Notes under the pieces: generated by a model
What the model saw: the letters and a program-made list of their open reading frames with translations, nothing else
The model's database searches: none
Told to the model about the DNA's origin: nothing
In this document: one piece after another, positions 15,745 to 23,123 of the stretch
Position numbering within the stretch: the first letter of the stretch is position 1
Layout of the letters: every line of letters starts with the position of its first letter
Source of the DNA: an uncultured Gluconobacter sp.
GTDB lineage: Bacteria > Pseudomonadota > Alphaproteobacteria > Acetobacterales > Acetobacteraceae
DNA length: 23,643 nt
Direction: 5' to 3'
NCBI GenBank assembly: GCA_937880175.1
Contig: CALFLO010000137.1
Span: 1 to 23,643 of the forward strand
Made by a program: the position numbers and the translations under genes

Positions 15745-16743
15745 ATGGCATCCGACACCATCCGCATCCCCGGCATTGACACCCCCCTTTCACGCGTTGC
15801 CCTTGGCACCTGGGCCATCGGCGGCTGGATGTGGGGCGGGCCCGACGATGACAATGGCGTCCGCACCATTCACGCAGCTCTCGATGAGGGTATCAACCTG
15901 ATCGATACGGCTCCCGTCTACGGCTTCGGACACTCCGAGGAAATCGTGGGCCGGGCGCTCGCCGAGAAGCCCAACAAGGCGCATGTCGCCACGAAACTCG
16001 GCCTGCACTGGGTCGGCGAAGACGAAAAGAACATGAAGGTCTTCCGGGACTCACGCCCGGCCCGCATCCGTAAGGAAGTCGAAGACTCCCTGCGTCGCCT
16101 GCGCGTGGAGACGATCGACCTCGAACAGATCCACTGGCCTGACGACAAGACCCCGATCGACGAAAGCGCTCGCGAGCTTCAGAAGCTCCATCAGGAAGGC
16201 AAGATCCGCGCGCTTGGCGTCAGCAACTTCTCGCCCGAACAGATGGATATCTTCCGCGAAGTCGCGCCGATCGCCACGATCCAGCCACCGCTGAACCTTT
16301 TCGAACGCACGATCGAAAAGGACATCCTGCCCTATGCCGAAAAGCACAATGCCGTCGTCCTCGCCTACGGTGCCCTCTGCCGTGGCCTGTTAACCGGCAA
16401 GATGAACCGCGACACGACCTTCCCAAAGGATGACCTGCGCTCGAACGATCCGAAGTTCCAGAAGCCGAACTTCGAGAACTATTTGGCGGCAGTCGAAGAG
16501 TTCAAGCAGCTCGCCGAAAAGCGCGGCAAGTCTACGATGGCGTTCGCCGTCCGCTGGGTTCTGGATCAGGGTCCTGTCATCGCCCTGTGGGGTGCCCGCA
16601 AGCCGGAGCAGGTCTCAGGCGTGAAGGACGTGTTCGGCTGGTCCCTGACCGACGAGGAAAAGAAAGCCGTGGATGACATCCTGGCCCGCCATGTGCCGAA
16701 CGCCATCGACCCGACCTTCATGGCCCCTCCCGCACGGGACTGA
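15745..16743 (+). CDS. Aldo/keto reductase, AKR11B-type glycerol/polyol dehydrogenase
   Basis: A 332-residue cytosolic NADPH-dependent aldo/keto reductase. The catalytic tetrad is complete: D54 and Y59 (NLIDTAPVYG), K84 (VATKLG) and H130 (EQIHWPD). GVSNFSP and the late WGARKPEQV block follow the TIM-barrel order, the latter near the cofactor phosphate site. The sequence closely resembles, from memory, a structurally characterised Gluconobacter oxydans enzyme of class AKR11B that reduces L-glyceraldehyde and oxidises glycerol; exact identity needs alignment. The start is ATG 15745-15747 with GGAGA five bases upstream. The frame is open far upstream (to 15178), but that part is antisense to the ligase gene and not coding. 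The stop lies five bases from that of the convergent glycosyltransferase. Confidence 0.93.
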   Translation: MASDTIRIPGIDTPLSRVALGTWAIGGWMWGGPDDDNGVRTIHAALDEGINLIDTAPVYGFGHSEEIVGRALAEKPNKAHVATKLGLHWVGEDEKNMKVFRDSRPARIRKEVEDSLRRLRVETIDLEQIHWPDDKTPIDESARELQKLHQEGKIRALGVSNFSPEQMDIFREVAPIATIQPPLNLFERTIEKDILPYAEKHNAVVLAYGALCRGLLTGKMNRDTTFPKDDLRSNDPKFQKPNFENYLAAVEEFKQLAEKRGKSTMAFAVRWVLDQGPVIALWGARKPEQVSGVKDVFGWSLTDEEKKAVDDILARHVPNAIDPTFMAPPARD

Positions 16744-16748
16744 TGCTC

Positions 16749-17831
16749 TCAGGACTGCGACGGGCGGCACGCAAACGCGATCGCTTCCTGTCGCAGTTCC
16801 TCCATCCTGATGCGGGCGGGCCCGACATCGAACAGCGCCGCCCGCTCACGTCCCTGCCTACCCAACTGCTCCCGCAGACCTTCATCATCCATCAGGCGGC
16901 CTAACGCTCGCTCCAGCGCATCAGGCTCGTCCGGCGCTGCAAGGACAGCCGCCTCTCCGACCAGATCGGACAACGCACCCACAGGGGCCGCAACGACCGC
17001 CGCGCCACATCCCATGGCTTCCAGCGCCGTCATGCCAAAAGGCTCTTCCCAGCGGCTGGGCACCACCACAATAGCCGCTCCGGCCATCGCCTTGAGAACA
17101 TCCTCATGAGGCCGGTATCCCGTCATCATGATCCCTGCGGCGGCAGCCTGAGGCCTCAGTTTTTCCAGAAAAGGCGTTTCTGGTGAGTCCGGCCCAAAAC
17201 GGTCCGCCCCCATGATAACGGCCCTCCACCCCGGATAACGCGCCCGGATCGTGCTCCAGGCACGAACAAAGGCGTCCACCCCCTTGTCCGCGACAACGCG
17301 CCCCGCGAACAGCACCAGCTTCTCTCGCGGCCCTGCCCCCGGCAAAACGGACAGATCGATACAGTTGGGTTGCACCTCGGCCCGGACCGGACCACATCCG
17401 GCACGAAAACGCTCTACGACCCAGTCCGAAACGCCACAGACCAGAACATGCCGGGCCAGATCCTCCCTCTGTCGGACGGAACGCGCGCCACGCATGGTGC
17501 AGGGATCGTTATGCAGAACCAGCCTGACCGGCCCAAACCGTGCCAGAAAGCGGGCAAGGTCCGGACGATTGTGAATTTCCGTCAAAGCCGGGCGGCAGGA
17601 ACGCATCATCGACACACAGGCCAGACGCAGACGCCACCCCCGCGACAGCGGAATCCGTGGCAGGATTAACGGCGCATACCGTCCGCCGGGCAATGGAGTT
17701 CCAATCCGGCCGACGCCGGCAACAACGTCTGAAAACCGTGCTTCCCGGCTGACGAGAAGGGAAATCGCCCCTGCATGTCCCGCTTCATAACGCTCCCGTG
17801 GTGGCAGAATGGTCAGAACGGGGTGATGCAT
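16749..17831 (-). CDS. Glycosyltransferase family 4 (GT-B fold)
   Basis: A 360-residue GT-B retaining glycosyltransferase. The N-terminal half begins LTILPPRERYEAGHAGAISLLV, a glycine-bearing acceptor-side loop common in GT4 enzymes. In the donor-binding half, LVLFAGRVVADKGVDAFVRAW is the start of the glycosyl-transferases group 1 domain, and E263-x7-E271 (EEPFGMTALE) is the nucleotide-sugar EX7E motif. It is probably cytoplasmic or peripheral on the inner membrane, building a surface glycan; the sugar is unknown. I chose ATG 17829-17831 (MHHPVLTILPP), with a weak GGA five bases upstream; in-frame ATGs at 17858 and 17882 are possible. A still longer open frame to 18125 would overlap the divergent GGDEF-EAL gene and is unlikely. 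Confidence 0.87.
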   Translation of the reverse strand: MHHPVLTILPPRERYEAGHAGAISLLVSREARFSDVVAGVGRIGTPLPGGRYAPLILPRIPLSRGWRLRLACVSMMRSCRPALTEIHNRPDLARFLARFGPVRLVLHNDPCTMRGARSVRQREDLARHVLVCGVSDWVVERFRAGCGPVRAEVQPNCIDLSVLPGAGPREKLVLFAGRVVADKGVDAFVRAWSTIRARYPGWRAVIMGADRFGPDSPETPFLEKLRPQAAAAGIMMTGYRPHEDVLKAMAGAAIVVVPSRWEEPFGMTALEAMGCGAAVVAAPVGALSDLVGEAAVLAAPDEPDALERALGRLMDDEGLREQLGRQGRERAALFDVGPARIRMEELRQEAIAFACRPSQS

Positions 17832-17924
17832 AATGTCCAGATTCTCGCTCAGAAACATTTTGTTGCAGTTTGCGTACTCCATGACGGTTCGACATTTCCA
17901 GTTTCTTAACAGAAGCCGGGCCAT

Positions 17925-17949
17925 CCTCTGATGAGACAGAGGAACAGAG
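17925..17949 (+). promoter_or_regulatory. Hairpin that buries the ribosome site of the GGDEF-EAL gene
   Basis: CCTCTG (17925-17930) and CAGAGG (17937-17942) are perfect inverted repeats around ATGAGA. The right arm holds most of the Shine-Dalgarno AGAGGA (17938-17943), six bases before the ATG at 17950. In the folded state ribosome access would be reduced, suggesting control of translation by a trans factor, small RNA or temperature. Confidence 0.4.
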
Positions 17950-19716
17950 ATGACTGCGCATATTTCCCAGAGGATCAGCCAGGAAGGGGCTCCACGTCGT
18001 GTGGATGACACCTTCCCGAAGACTGCGCCCCCGGGAAAGGCACAGGGAAGTGGGTCACAAGAAACCGTCATGGCACTGTTTCCCATCCACCATCTTGCCG
18101 ATGCCGCCAGCGAAGGACTGGCCATTCTGTATCAGGGCCGGGTCATTGAGGCCAACAGGCCCTTGCTTTCCTGCCTTGGCACAGACCTTCAGAGCATCCC
18201 GCCCATCTGCGATGTCCTGCCCGAAGTCCTGAAGGCTCCGCCGGACAACACCGAGCGCCCCGGCGTCCTCGTGACGCTGGAAGGGCAAACCTTTCAGGTC
18301 CTGTTCAGACTGACCCCGCTCCGGCGCAATGGCCAGGACTGCCTGGCTCTGGCCATCACGTTCCCGCCCTCAATGTCAGCCTCCCGCGGCCTTCATCCGG
18401 AAAATACCATGGGACTGTGCGACCGGAGCGAATTTGAAAAAAGCCTGAGCGCATTTTTCAGCAACGGGACAACACGACAGCCCGCAGGAATTCTCCTTCA
18501 CGCCAACATCAACCGTTTCCGGACCATCAACGACCGCTATGGCACCCGGGTTGCCGATGGCGTTCTGCGGGAAATCGGGCAACGTCTCGAGAAGTTCCTG
18601 ACGGAGGAGTGCATCATCGCACGGCTGGGCGGCGATGAATTCGGCATTTTCTGCCCCTTCCCCTACGAGTGTCCGGCCCAGGCAACGCGCTGGGCGCAGA
18701 TCATCCGGGATGTTTTCCACACAACCCTTTCAGTAGCCGGCCACAGGATCCATCTTGCGGCCAGTATCGGCTGCTGCCTCATTCCGTTCGATACCTATCG
18801 CTTTGAAACAGCCTGCCATTACGCCGAACTGGCTCTCAACGAGGCGCGGCGTCTCCAGTCTCCGGACTGGATAAGCTTCAACCCCGTCATGCAGGCCGAC
18901 GTCCAGCATCGCTCCGAACTGGAGCATGACCTGCAACAGGCGCTCGAGACGAATCAGTTTTTTCTCGAATTCGAGCCGCTGATCTGCCTCAAAACGAACA
19001 GGGTCGAATGCGTCGAGGCCCTTCTGCGCTGGCAACACCCCACAAGGGGCGTGATTGCTCCCAACGAGTTCATCCCCATTGCGGAAGAAAGCGGTCTCAT
19101 TGTCCCGATAGGCCGCTGGGTTCTGTTCGAAGCCTGCGCGCAGGCCAGCAGACTGCCGTCGCATATCCGGGTCGCGGTCAATATTTCCGCAGTCCAGTTC
19201 CTGCACGATGACATGTTCGCAGCCGTGGTCCAGACCCTGTTCCAGACTGGACTGGCTGCGGACCGTCTTGAGCTTGAACTAACGGAGAGCATCTTCCTCG
19301 ACGCCGTACAGCGCAATCTGGAAACCATGACCAAGATCCGCGCACTTGGCGTCAAGATCGTCATGGACGATTTCGGAATTGGCTTCTCAAGCCTCAACTA
19401 TCTGCGCTGCTTTCCCTTCGACAGGATCAAGATCGACCGATCCTTCATCCGGGACATGTTGAACGATCCACAAGCCCAGAGCATCGTCAGCGCCATCATG
19501 ACCCTGGGTCACGCCATGTCGATGGAGGTCATTGCTGAAGGCGTCGAAACGGCCGCCCAGCTCGACATGCTGCGCCATACCTCCTGCAGCACGGCACAGG
19601 GCTTCCTTATGGGACGTCCTGCACCTCTCTCAAACCTGTCAGCCTACCCGGGAATAGCCGATGCGCCCGAAATATTCGAGCAGACTGACACCACTTCCCG
19701 AGACCCTCTTTCCTAG
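17950..19716 (+). CDS. GGDEF-EAL domain protein, probable c-di-GMP phosphodiesterase
   Basis: A 588-residue cytoplasmic protein: variable N-terminus to about 40, a PAS-like segment about 45-140, GGDEF domain about 155-310, EAL domain about 320-565. The GGDEF signature is intact at 227-231, but the upstream metal-binding aspartate is replaced (N186-I-N188-R-F where D-x-D/N-x-F is usual), and there is no RxxD inhibitory site. The EAL half keeps E356-A-L, N411, the ELTES motif at 443-447, D473-D474 (DDFGIGFSS), K494, E530 and Q550. This predicts a phosphodiesterase that hydrolyses c-di-GMP, with the GGDEF part perhaps binding GTP as a regulator. No membrane helix is seen. It lies among glycosyltransferases, so it may adjust polysaccharide output or motility (inference). 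Confidence 0.93.
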   Translation: MTAHISQRISQEGAPRRVDDTFPKTAPPGKAQGSGSQETVMALFPIHHLADAASEGLAILYQGRVIEANRPLLSCLGTDLQSIPPICDVLPEVLKAPPDNTERPGVLVTLEGQTFQVLFRLTPLRRNGQDCLALAITFPPSMSASRGLHPENTMGLCDRSEFEKSLSAFFSNGTTRQPAGILLHANINRFRTINDRYGTRVADGVLREIGQRLEKFLTEECIIARLGGDEFGIFCPFPYECPAQATRWAQIIRDVFHTTLSVAGHRIHLAASIGCCLIPFDTYRFETACHYAELALNEARRLQSPDWISFNPVMQADVQHRSELEHDLQQALETNQFFLEFEPLICLKTNRVECVEALLRWQHPTRGVIAPNEFIPIAEESGLIVPIGRWVLFEACAQASRLPSHIRVAVNISAVQFLHDDMFAAVVQTLFQTGLAADRLELELTESIFLDAVQRNLETMTKIRALGVKIVMDDFGIGFSSLNYLRCFPFDRIKIDRSFIRDMLNDPQAQSIVSAIMTLGHAMSMEVIAEGVETAAQLDMLRHTSCSTAQGFLMGRPAPLSNLSAYPGIADAPEIFEQTDTTSRDPLS

Positions 19717-19901
19717 CGCAGTGCGGACTTGCGTCCTTCCGCGAGGCGCTCACGCCTGAGAACGCGACGCGTCTCACGCAACAGGCGGTATTTCTCAACC
19801 GCAGTCAGAGGCGTCTTGTCCCCGACATCCGGGGACACCGCGCTTGGCGACGCTGGGGAAAGACGGGACGAAGAGCTTTCTGATTTTCTGTAGGATGCCA
19901 T
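19713..19901 (-). CDS. Possible small basic protein, 62 residues
   Basis: I do not recognise this protein. It has a Ser/Pro-rich N-terminal half (SSSSRLSPASPSAVSP) and a strongly basic, probably helical C-terminal half (EKYRLLRETRRVLRRERLAEGRK). In its favour: G/C-ending codons in the helical half, an ATG start (19899-19901) with GGGA nine bases upstream, and a stop that overlaps the GGDEF-EAL stop at a shared CTAG, like the MFS/oxidoreductase junction. Against: short length and no known relatives that I can name. If real, it may bind nucleic acid or an acidic partner. A chance frame remains quite possible. Confidence 0.4.
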   Translation of the reverse strand: MASYRKSESSSSRLSPASPSAVSPDVGDKTPLTAVEKYRLLRETRRVLRRERLAEGRKSALR

Positions 19902-20196
19902 TAATCTTTCCCGTCAGAATAATTAATACGAATTGTAACCATCGCTCCAGATCCTGTCGAGAGCTCCAGAACAGAGCTCCCGAAATATTGAAAATACCAG
20001 TTCCCGGAATCAGTCTCACTGGTGAGCGTATTTCCCCCGTTCGGAAATTTTCGGCTGCAATCGGATCAGACTGCCAGACAGGCAAGGGTGCCGCCCCGTC
20101 CCCTTGCTCATCCGCCAGGGCTTACCTACAATTTGGCGCCAATACTGTTTGACAGACCGGCGCAGGTGTCGGCCGCCACAAAGCTAGTCCGGACAC
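19902..20196. other. 295-base region without a gene, upstream of the paired glycosyltransferases
   Basis: This is the longest non-coding stretch in the window and more A/T-rich at its left end than its surroundings. It holds a tandem GAGCTCC repeat (two copies, about 19960-19980). A TTGACA at 20149-20154 has no convincing -10 at 16-18 bases. It should contain the promoter for the glycosyltransferase pair and, on the other strand, that of the small frame. No tRNA or structured RNA was recognised. Confidence 0.35.
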
Positions 20197-21630
20197 ATGC
20201 ACGCAGATTATACCATCTGGATCGACGTCGAAGACATCTTCAGATATTTCGAAAACAACTCGCGACCCAGCGGAATCCAGCGGCTTGTTTACGAAATACT
20301 GCACGTCATCCGCAAACAGGCTGCCGCAAAACCCGGGATTGGCACTCTTGCCCTGACCCGCCGTGGACAGGACGAGACACAGCTTTTCTCGTCAGTCTCG
20401 TTCGATGATCTGGAAAACCTCTTTGCAGCCCGCGCCGACGAGAAAGTCACCCATGACAGCCACTCGGCGTCACGGCCTCGTTCGTCCAGCCTTCTGGGCC
20501 ATCTGCGCCATACTGTCATAAAGCGTATCGAGAGCCTGCCGCCTGAACTGGCGCGCCCTCTGCTGATGATTGCCGTCAATCAGCTTCGCGTCCTGCGCCT
20601 GCTGCGGGGCTCCGCAAAGAACAGACTGAAGCGCACCTCCCCCCCTGCAAAGCCACAGACGCGGAATGCTGCCCAGACGGCCCCAACCGGCCTGCCGAAG
20701 CCCGGCGATATCTTCCTGATCCTCGGCGCGGCCTGGTCGGAACCGGAGTTTGGCGAAAGACTGGCGCGTATGCGCACGGCTTACGGAATCCAGCCTGTTC
20801 TGCTGCTGTCCGACCTCATTCCCGCCATCCGGCCCGAATGGTGTGCGCTGTCCCTGATCCGCGATTTCAAGCACTGGCTGGATACGACCCTCCCTCAGTG
20901 CAGCCACCTGCTAGCCATCAGCCATGCCACGGCAAAAACCATTGAGGACTACACCCGCAAACACCGCCTGCCTCTGTCGGCTCCCGTCCAGACCATTCCG
21001 ATCGGCAGTGGCTTCGGCCCCCCGCGCACGATGGAAAGCGAACGTCCGAAAGGCCTGCCTGCTCCAAACAGCTATGTGCTTTTCGTCTCCACGATCGAGG
21101 CCCGCAAGAATCATATTCTGGCCTTCCGTATCTGGCGTCGCCTCGTCGCGGATCTCCCTGCTGAACAGGTTCCAACCCTCGTCTTTGCCGGACGCGTTGG
21201 CTGGCTTGTCTCCGATCTCATGCAGCAGCTTGAAAACACCCAGTGGCTGCGCGGCAAGATCCGTTTCCTGTGCGATCCATCAGATATCGAACTGGCCCAT
21301 CTTTATGACGGCTGCCTGTTCACGCTTTTCCCATCCCTGTTCGAAGGCTGGGGTTTGCCGGTTACGGAAAGCCTCATGAACGGAAAGCCCTGCGTGGCCT
21401 CCAACGCGACATCCATTCCGGAAGCTGGCGGCTCGCTGACGCGCTATTTCGATCCGGAAAATCTGGATGACGCGTACCGCGTGGTTCGCGAGACGATCGA
21501 AGACCGCGACGGCATGAAAAAATGGCAGGACGAGGTTCGAACTCAGTTCAGACCCACCCCATGGGAAGACACAGCCGAAGCCATTCTGGACGCCTGTCAT
21601 GCCGCTCACACGGCGGGGACAGCATCATGA
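20197..21630 (+). CDS. Glycosyltransferase family 4, first of a tandem pair
   Basis: A 477-residue GT-B glycosyltransferase. It opens with IWIDVEDIFRYFENNSRPSGIQRLVYE, a block shared with the next gene. A long, poorly conserved, basic linker (about 80-165) follows. The acceptor half contains LILGAAWSEP, LLLSDLIPAIRPEWC and LLAISHATAKTIEDY. The donor half contains VLFVSTIEARKNH and the EX7E motif E383-E391 (EGWGLPVTE), then SIPEAGGSLTRYFDPENL. These are hallmarks of GT4 enzymes of the kind found in capsule and exopolysaccharide clusters. There is no signal peptide; it is likely cytoplasmic. The start ATG 20197-20199 fits the paralog's start by alignment, although the ribosome site is weak. The stop overlaps the start of the paralog (ATGA), so the two are translationally coupled. 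Confidence 0.9.
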   Translation: MHADYTIWIDVEDIFRYFENNSRPSGIQRLVYEILHVIRKQAAAKPGIGTLALTRRGQDETQLFSSVSFDDLENLFAARADEKVTHDSHSASRPRSSSLLGHLRHTVIKRIESLPPELARPLLMIAVNQLRVLRLLRGSAKNRLKRTSPPAKPQTRNAAQTAPTGLPKPGDIFLILGAAWSEPEFGERLARMRTAYGIQPVLLLSDLIPAIRPEWCALSLIRDFKHWLDTTLPQCSHLLAISHATAKTIEDYTRKHRLPLSAPVQTIPIGSGFGPPRTMESERPKGLPAPNSYVLFVSTIEARKNHILAFRIWRRLVADLPAEQVPTLVFAGRVGWLVSDLMQQLENTQWLRGKIRFLCDPSDIELAHLYDGCLFTLFPSLFEGWGLPVTESLMNGKPCVASNATSIPEAGGSLTRYFDPENLDDAYRVVRETIEDRDGMKKWQDEVRTQFRPTPWEDTAEAILDACHAAHTAGTAS

Positions 21631-23000
21631 CCCTCTGGATCGATGTCGATGACCTGTTGTTTCATCTTGTCCATCACGGTCGGCCGAGCGGCATCCAGCG
21701 GGTGGTTTTTGAATTTGGTACTGCCCTGCGGGAACTGCAGGGTGAGAACGTGCAATTTGTCCGGCGGGGCCCGGGAAACGGGGATCCACGCGATTTCCGG
21801 ACCGTGGACTGGTCATTCATCGAGACGCTTTTTCGCCGGGTCATGACGCCGGAGGATCTTCCCGCCTCCCGACAGCCGGACTACATGCCCGGCCTGCCAG
21901 ACGGACAGGAGCAGTCGGACGTGCTGCCTGCCATCCTGCGTATGGAGCGTCAGGTTTTCCAAGGCATGGCGAGCCTGCCGGGAACAGTGTGCAGGCTGGT
22001 GACTTCGGCGATCCGCAAGCGTCGCAAAGACCGTGCGAAAGGCCTGACCGGTGCGCTGTCCGAAGGAACGAGGCTGTCCGAGGCAGCGTGTGCAGGAGAT
22101 GTTTTCCTGACGCTTGGAGCGCCATGGCATCATGAGACGTACAGCCAGACGGTCCGCTGGCTGCGTGACGATCTGCGGATGTATTATGGTCTGCTCATGC
22201 ATGACCTGATCCCGATCCTGCGGCCGGAATGGTGTCATCAGGGGCTCGTCAAGATTTTCGAGCGGTGGCATCAGGACATCTTCCCGCTTGCCGACATGAT
22301 CTTCTCCAACAGTCATGCAACCGCCCGGGATGTTCAGGACTACCTGGCGCAGAAGAACATCAGCACAAAGCCCGTTCTGACTGCACCGCTCGGGGCAGGT
22401 TTTGGCGTGGCGGATGCGCCGATGTCGCCGGTCTGCGTAGTCAAAGGGCCATATGTTCTTTTCGTTTCGACCATTGAGGCGCGCAAGAACCATGCGCTGC
22501 TGTTCCGGGTGTGGCGACAGTTGCTGGAAGACATGCCGGCGGATGCGGTTCCCACGCTCGTCTTTGCAGGACGCGTGGGCTGGCTTGTCTCCGATCTGAT
22601 GCAGCAGCTGGAAAACACGCAGTGGCTCGACGGGAAAATCCGTTTCATCCAGAACCCCACCGATGCCGAGTTGCAGCGCCTTTATGCCGATTGCAGCTTC
22701 AGCGTCTTTCCCTCCTTCTGTGAAGGCTGGGGCCTGCCAGTGACCGAAAGCCTTGCAATGGGGCGTCCCTGCGTTGCATCCAACACGACGTCCATTCCCG
22801 AAGCCGGGGGGACGCTCGGACGGTATTTCGATCCTACCAACCTGCATGATGCCTACGACGTCATCCGCAGGACCATCGAAAACCCCGACGATCTGGCTGC
22901 CTGGACCCGTCAGGTTCAGACGGAGTTCAGACCCAATTCCTGGAAAGACAGCGCCCGGATTATTCTCGACACGGCCCTCTCCCGCCCCACTGTCCTCTGA
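21627..23000 (+). CDS. Glycosyltransferase family 4, second of a tandem pair
   Basis: A 457-residue paralog of the preceding gene with the same architecture: TLWIDVDDLLFHLVHHGRPSGIQRVVFE at the N-terminus, a divergent middle, LTLGAPWHHE, LLMHDLIPILRPEWC, SNSHATARDV, VLFVSTIEARKNH, and the EX7E motif E366-E374 (EGWGLPVTE) near the end. A run of 24 residues around AGRVGWLVSDLMQQLENTQ is identical in both proteins. The start is the ATG that overlaps the previous stop; an earlier in-frame start at 21522 would lie inside the first gene and is unlikely. Two coupled, diverged copies suggest successive sugar additions or a heteromeric enzyme, with different acceptor specificity set by the variable middle. 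Donor and acceptor are unknown. Confidence 0.9.
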   Translation: MTLWIDVDDLLFHLVHHGRPSGIQRVVFEFGTALRELQGENVQFVRRGPGNGDPRDFRTVDWSFIETLFRRVMTPEDLPASRQPDYMPGLPDGQEQSDVLPAILRMERQVFQGMASLPGTVCRLVTSAIRKRRKDRAKGLTGALSEGTRLSEAACAGDVFLTLGAPWHHETYSQTVRWLRDDLRMYYGLLMHDLIPILRPEWCHQGLVKIFERWHQDIFPLADMIFSNSHATARDVQDYLAQKNISTKPVLTAPLGAGFGVADAPMSPVCVVKGPYVLFVSTIEARKNHALLFRVWRQLLEDMPADAVPTLVFAGRVGWLVSDLMQQLENTQWLDGKIRFIQNPTDAELQRLYADCSFSVFPSFCEGWGLPVTESLAMGRPCVASNTTSIPEAGGTLGRYFDPTNLHDAYDVIRRTIENPDDLAAWTRQVQTEFRPNSWKDSARIILDTALSRPTVL

Positions 23001-23057
23001 CTTCCCCCTTGAGTTGACGGCTCCAGTCGCGCACATGCAGCGGGACCGGCAAACGCC

Positions 23058-23071
23058 CTGGCATATGCCAG
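23058..23071. repeat. Perfect 14-base palindrome upstream of mtnA
   Basis: CTGGCATATGCCAG is a perfect palindrome lying 52 bases before the mtnA start and 57 bases after the glycosyltransferase stop. Its size and symmetry fit an operator for a dimeric regulator; as a hairpin its loop would be too tight. No T-run follows. Confidence 0.35.
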
Positions 23072-23123
23072 AGCACCTGTCAGAATCGTCACCGCCCAGC
23101 CCCCAGCCGAGGAGCATCACGTC

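Noticed and set aside
16740..16752. CTGA/TCAG mini-hairpin over the reductase and glycosyltransferase stops
   Set aside because: Only four base pairs, without extension or U-tract; too weak to call a terminator.
17832..18125. Upstream extension of the minus-strand glycosyltransferase
   Set aside because: It would overlap the divergent GGDEF-EAL gene, and the family N-terminus aligns with the start at 17831.
19955..19985. Tandem GAGCTCC repeat as an iteron or operator
   Set aside because: Only two short copies with a self-palindromic core; likely chance without further copies.
20149..20190. TTGACA as a sigma-70 promoter for the glycosyltransferase pair
   Set aside because: No acceptable -10 lies 16-18 bases downstream; the sequence there is GC-rich.
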